A stretch of DNA of 64,000 bases, taken from NCBI GenBank assembly GCA_965279095.1, contig CBDIHH010000006.1:496001-560000 (forward strand), written 5' to 3'. The stretch comes from CBDIHH01 sp965279095. GTDB taxonomy: Bacteria; Pseudomonadota; Alphaproteobacteria; Caulobacterales; Caulobacteraceae. The notes under the pieces were generated by a model. It worked only from the letters and a program-made list of their open reading frames with translations, was not told where the DNA came from and did no database searches. The position numbers and the translations under genes are program-made. Shown here one piece after another: positions 62,172 through 64,000 of this stretch; the stretch's first letter is position 1, and every line of letters starts with the position of its first letter.

Positions 62172-62393
62172 ATGGAGTGCACCGCCTTGAAAGAACAAGA
62201 CATCAAGCGCATCGAGGCGCACCTGAAGCGGACCTTCGGCAACCCCCACATCAACCTGCGCCCGCGTCCCAAGCAGAAGGACTCGGCCGAGGTCTATATG
62301 GACCAGGAGTTCATCGGGGTGATCTACGAGGACGAGGACGAGGACGGCTCGTTCATGTTCGAGATGGCCATTCTTGAGGAAGACCTCGTCTAG
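62172..62393 (+). CDS. DUF3126 family protein
   Basis: A 73-residue alphaproteobacterial protein with the DUF3126 pattern: IKRIEAHLKRTFGNPHINLRPRP, SAEVYMDQEFIGVIYEDEDEDGSFMFEMAIL (quoted in pieces). The Asp/Glu-rich loop near residue 55 is typical. Role unknown. It often follows cysE in this class, which is seen here, though the promoter between them suggests it can be transcribed alone. TTG/ATG alternatives exist; ATG 62172 is used. Confidence 0.85.
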   Translation: MECTALKEQDIKRIEAHLKRTFGNPHINLRPRPKQKDSAEVYMDQEFIGVIYEDEDEDGSFMFEMAILEEDLV

Positions 62394-62422
62394 GTCCACG
62401 AGCGGTGGGTCCCTTATGGCCT

Positions 62423-62501
62423 CGCTTCCCCGGCGAACGCCGGGGCCCAGATCATAGAGCGAGCCGCCTTACGATCTGGGTCCCGGCGTACGCCGGGAGC
62501 G
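62423..62501. repeat. REP-type inverted repeat between DUF3126 and phoH
   Basis: The left unit 62423-62452 (with CCCCGGC-GAAC-GCCGGGG) and right unit 62473-62501 (GATCTGGGTCCCGGCG...) are imperfect reverse complements around a 20-base centre. The core sequence matches the decayed copy at 46463-46529. It lies between convergent stop codons. Confidence 0.7.
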
Positions 62502-62523
62502 CGGGCCTGGTAGGGATCTTGGC

Positions 62524-63303
62524 CTAAAGCACCCCTAGCATGCTGGCGACGAGGGGGTGGCGGACGATGTCCACGTCGGCCAGGCGCACCACCGCGACGC
62601 CCGGGACCGATTCCAGCTTGCCGGCCGCCTCGCCCAGGCCGGAGACCCCGGGCAGCAGGTCCGACTGGTTAGGGTCTCCGGTCACCACCATGGTCGAGTT
62701 CCAGCCCAGGCGGGTCAGCAGCATCTTGATCTGGCCATAGGTGCAGTTCTGCGCCTCGTCGATGACCACGAAGGCGTTGTTCAGGGTGCGGCCGCGCATG
62801 AAGCCCACCGGGGCGATCTCAATGGCCCCCTCGGCCAGCAGGGCCCGCACCCGCTTCATGGACATACGGTCCGACAGCGCGTCGTAGAGGGGCCGCAGAT
62901 AGGGGGCCAGCTTGTCCTCCATGTCGCCGGGCAGGTAGCCGATCGATTCGCCCGCGTCGACGGCGGGGCGCGACAGGACGATGCGCCCGACCTTGCCGGC
63001 CTCCAGAGCTTCCACCGCCTTGGCGATCGCCAGGTAGGTCTTGCCGGTGCCGGCGGGGCCCAGGGCGACCACCAAGCTGCGATCGTCGATGGCCTTCATC
63101 AGGGCCGTCTGACCGTCTGACTTGGGCTTGATGGTCTTGAGGTATCCCTGCTCGCGCGCTTCGTCGTTGTGATGGACATGCGTCTGGCCCATGGGCGACC
63201 AGCCGCGCTCCACCGGCAGGCGGCGCACCTTGGCGTCGTCGGCGAACTGAGTGGGGTTCATTTCGCCTTCGCGGACCAGTCTCTTCAGCGCGCGCTTGGT
63301 CAT
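62524..63303 (-). CDS. phoH: PhoH-family P-loop ATPase
   Basis: A 259-residue PhoH-like ATPase: an N-terminal extension, Walker A ALGPAGTGKTYLA (P loop at residues 82-89), SRPAVDAGESIGYLPGDMEDK, Walker B as FVVIDEAQNCT, and a sensor TGDPNQSDL. PhoH proteins resemble the helicase core and are tied to RNA metabolism or stress; here there is no adjacent ybeY/ybeZ. GGAGG precedes ATG 63303. A strong intrinsic terminator on the same strand ends 18-20 bases upstream of the start codon, so expression may depend on attenuation or read-through. Confidence 0.93.
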   Translation of the reverse strand: MTKRALKRLVREGEMNPTQFADDAKVRRLPVERGWSPMGQTHVHHNDEAREQGYLKTIKPKSDGQTALMKAIDDRSLVVALGPAGTGKTYLAIAKAVEALEAGKVGRIVLSRPAVDAGESIGYLPGDMEDKLAPYLRPLYDALSDRMSMKRVRALLAEGAIEIAPVGFMRGRTLNNAFVVIDEAQNCTYGQIKMLLTRLGWNSTMVVTGDPNQSDLLPGVSGLGEAAGKLESVPGVAVVRLADVDIVRHPLVASMLGVL

Positions 63304-63328
63304 GGCAGCCTCCGTCAGGACAAAGAAA

Positions 63329-63356
63329 AAGGGCGACGCCGAATCGGCTCGCCCTT
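63329..63356 (-). terminator. Strong minus-strand terminator just upstream of phoH
   Basis: 8-bp perfect arms AAGGGCGA (63329-63336) and TCGCCCTT (63349-63356) with a 12-base loop that can form a further GCCGA/TCGGC stem. On the minus strand this is followed by TTTTTCTTT (63330-63322 complement), the T-run of an intrinsic terminator. It lies between the phoH start codon and any upstream minus-strand promoter. The loop contains GAATC, a CcrM site. Confidence 0.75.
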
Positions 63357-63634
63357 GGGTGTGGAACAGGAATGGAAAGGTGGGCGGGGAAGCCCGGGTC
63401 GCCGAATGGGAGGCGGACCGGAAGCAGACCCCGGAGGGCTGGCGCCGCGAGAGCGCCGATCAGGCCGGAGCACCACAGGGGACACCCGCTTCTCCACGTT
63501 TTCGGGCTGCGGCAGGCGCCGCGGCCTGCGATCCTGGAGCGCCGAAGCCCTCTCGAATCGCCTCACAAGATTTATGGTAGGTGGCTTTCCAGAGGGTTAA
63601 TCAAGACAAACTTGCAAGACTATGGGGTAGACGG
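63357..63634. other. Gene-free region; possible phoH leader or small RNA
   Basis: About 280 bases with no convincing protein gene on either strand. The phoH terminator closes it on the left. On the minus strand, TTGATT (about 63603-63598) and TACCAT/CATAAA about 19-20 bases downstream resemble a weak promoter, so a transcript of roughly 220-240 nt ending at the terminator is possible (leader or small RNA). The right end should also hold the promoter of the carbonic anhydrase gene. Confidence 0.3.
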
Positions 63635-64000
63635 ATGAATGTTTTCGCCTTGGGCGCCCATGTTCCCGTGCTGCCCCCGGACGGTGAATACTGGATCGCG
63701 CCAAACGCCACGGTGATTGGTCAGGTCGAGCTCAAGTCTAACGCCAGCGTGTGGTATGGATGCGTGCTGAGAGGCGATGTGGAGCGCATCGAGATCGGCG
63801 CCGGAAGCAACATCCAGGACTGCAGCGTTGTTCACGCCGACAAGGGTTTTCCCACGATCGTCGGCGTGGGGGTGACCGTCGGTCACATGGCGATGCTGCA
63901 CGGCTGCCAGATCGGCGACGGCTGCCTGATCGGGATCGGGGCGGTGGTCCTCAACGGCGCCTCAATCGGTCGCAACTGCCTGATCGGGGCGCGGGCCCTG
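63635..64000 (+). CDS. Gamma-class carbonic anhydrase family protein (N-terminal part)
   Basis: The first 122 residues of a left-handed beta-helix protein of the gamma-carbonic-anhydrase/YrdA family. Metal-ligand histidines are visible in CSVVHADKGFPT and in TVGHMAMLHGCQIGDG (two His), the classic H-x(n)-H-x4-H pattern. Residue pairs such as VWYGCVLRGDVERIEIG are typical. About 50-60 residues are missing at the window edge. ATG 63635 is the only reasonable start. Confidence 0.93.
   Translation, partial: MNVFALGAHVPVLPPDGEYWIAPNATVIGQVELKSNASVWYGCVLRGDVERIEIGAGSNIQDCSVVHADKGFPTIVGVGVTVGHMAMLHGCQIGDGCLIGIGAVVLNGASIGRNCLIGARAL

Noticed and set aside
63400..63440. A GGACCGGAAGCAG segment resembling the SRP RNA tetraloop region
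   Set aside because: Only a short resemblance to the signal-recognition-particle RNA core; the flanking helices and the GGAAG loop context do not match.

Overview
The window is about 70% G+C and packed with genes. It reads as a chromosome segment of an alphaproteobacterium of the order Caulobacterales (Caulobacter/Phenylobacterium type). The reasons are a three-piece proton-translocating transhydrogenase operon, a TipN-like polarity protein, an HWE histidine kinase, promoters resembling the Caulobacter housekeeping form (TTG-rich -35, GCTA-type -10), a TonB-dependent receptor beside a catabolic cluster, and intergenic palindromic repeats. I see no phage, insertion sequence, CRISPR array or rRNA. 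The species assignment is inference.

Layout. 1-3.4 kb: pntAA-pntAB-[unknown secreted protein]-pntB on the minus strand, with pntB running off the left edge. 3.5-13 kb: a KDPG-aldolase-like protein, a CaiB-type CoA transferase, ilvC, a deoxyribosyltransferase-like protein, a Crp/Fnr regulator, a small convergent gene, a response-regulator/HWE kinase, an N6-adenine-type methyltransferase, a polyprenyl diphosphate synthase and an aspartate aminotransferase. 13-16 kb: a lipoprotein, a VTT membrane protein, a leucine-rich mini-ORF and leuA. 16.2-22.5 kb: the rod-shape operon mreB-mreC-mreD-mrdA-rodA followed by a VanZ-like gene. 22.4-28.7 kb: proline iminopeptidase, DUF423, a TipN-like protein, a Nudix hydrolase, nhaA and tRNA-Thr.

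28.7-42.2 kb is the accessory-looking part. It holds two paralogous NtaA/SnaA/DszA-type flavin monooxygenases, a hydrolase with His at the nucleophile position, a secreted cupin, an MFS transporter, a GPH symporter, an M24 (Xaa-Pro type) peptidase, IclR and LysR regulators and a TonB-dependent receptor. A 43-codon ORF just upstream of the MFS gene looks like the remnant of a second M24 peptidase, which suggests the cluster arose by duplication and decay. Together these genes look like outer-membrane uptake, inner-membrane import and oxidative/hydrolytic breakdown of an unidentified organic nitrogen or sulfur compound.

42.3-51.5 kb returns to housekeeping: an ABC exporter pair, metG, a TerC-family protein, a Pro/Ala-rich lipoprotein, rlmB, tRNA-Tyr, tRNA-Gly and tuf. 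51.7-58 kb holds a VapBC toxin-antitoxin pair with a perfect operator palindrome, DUF427, DUF1330, a secreted M24 peptidase homologue, a SnoaL/DUF4440 protein and a chemoreceptor co-translated with a small secreted protein. 58-61.1 kb is a compact minus-strand run of nitroreductase, VioB-type ferritin-like protein and SAM methyltransferase, which may be an undescribed small biosynthetic or redox operon. The window ends with cysE, DUF3126, phoH (with a strong terminator just upstream of its start) and the start of a gamma-class carbonic anhydrase.

The observations most worth following are the 58-61 kb trio, the duplicated monooxygenase/M24/transporter cluster with its remnant, the AT-richer gene inside the pnt operon, the leucine-rich leader before leuA, and the terminator in the phoH 5' region. 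All calls come from reading sequence and translations; no database search was run.
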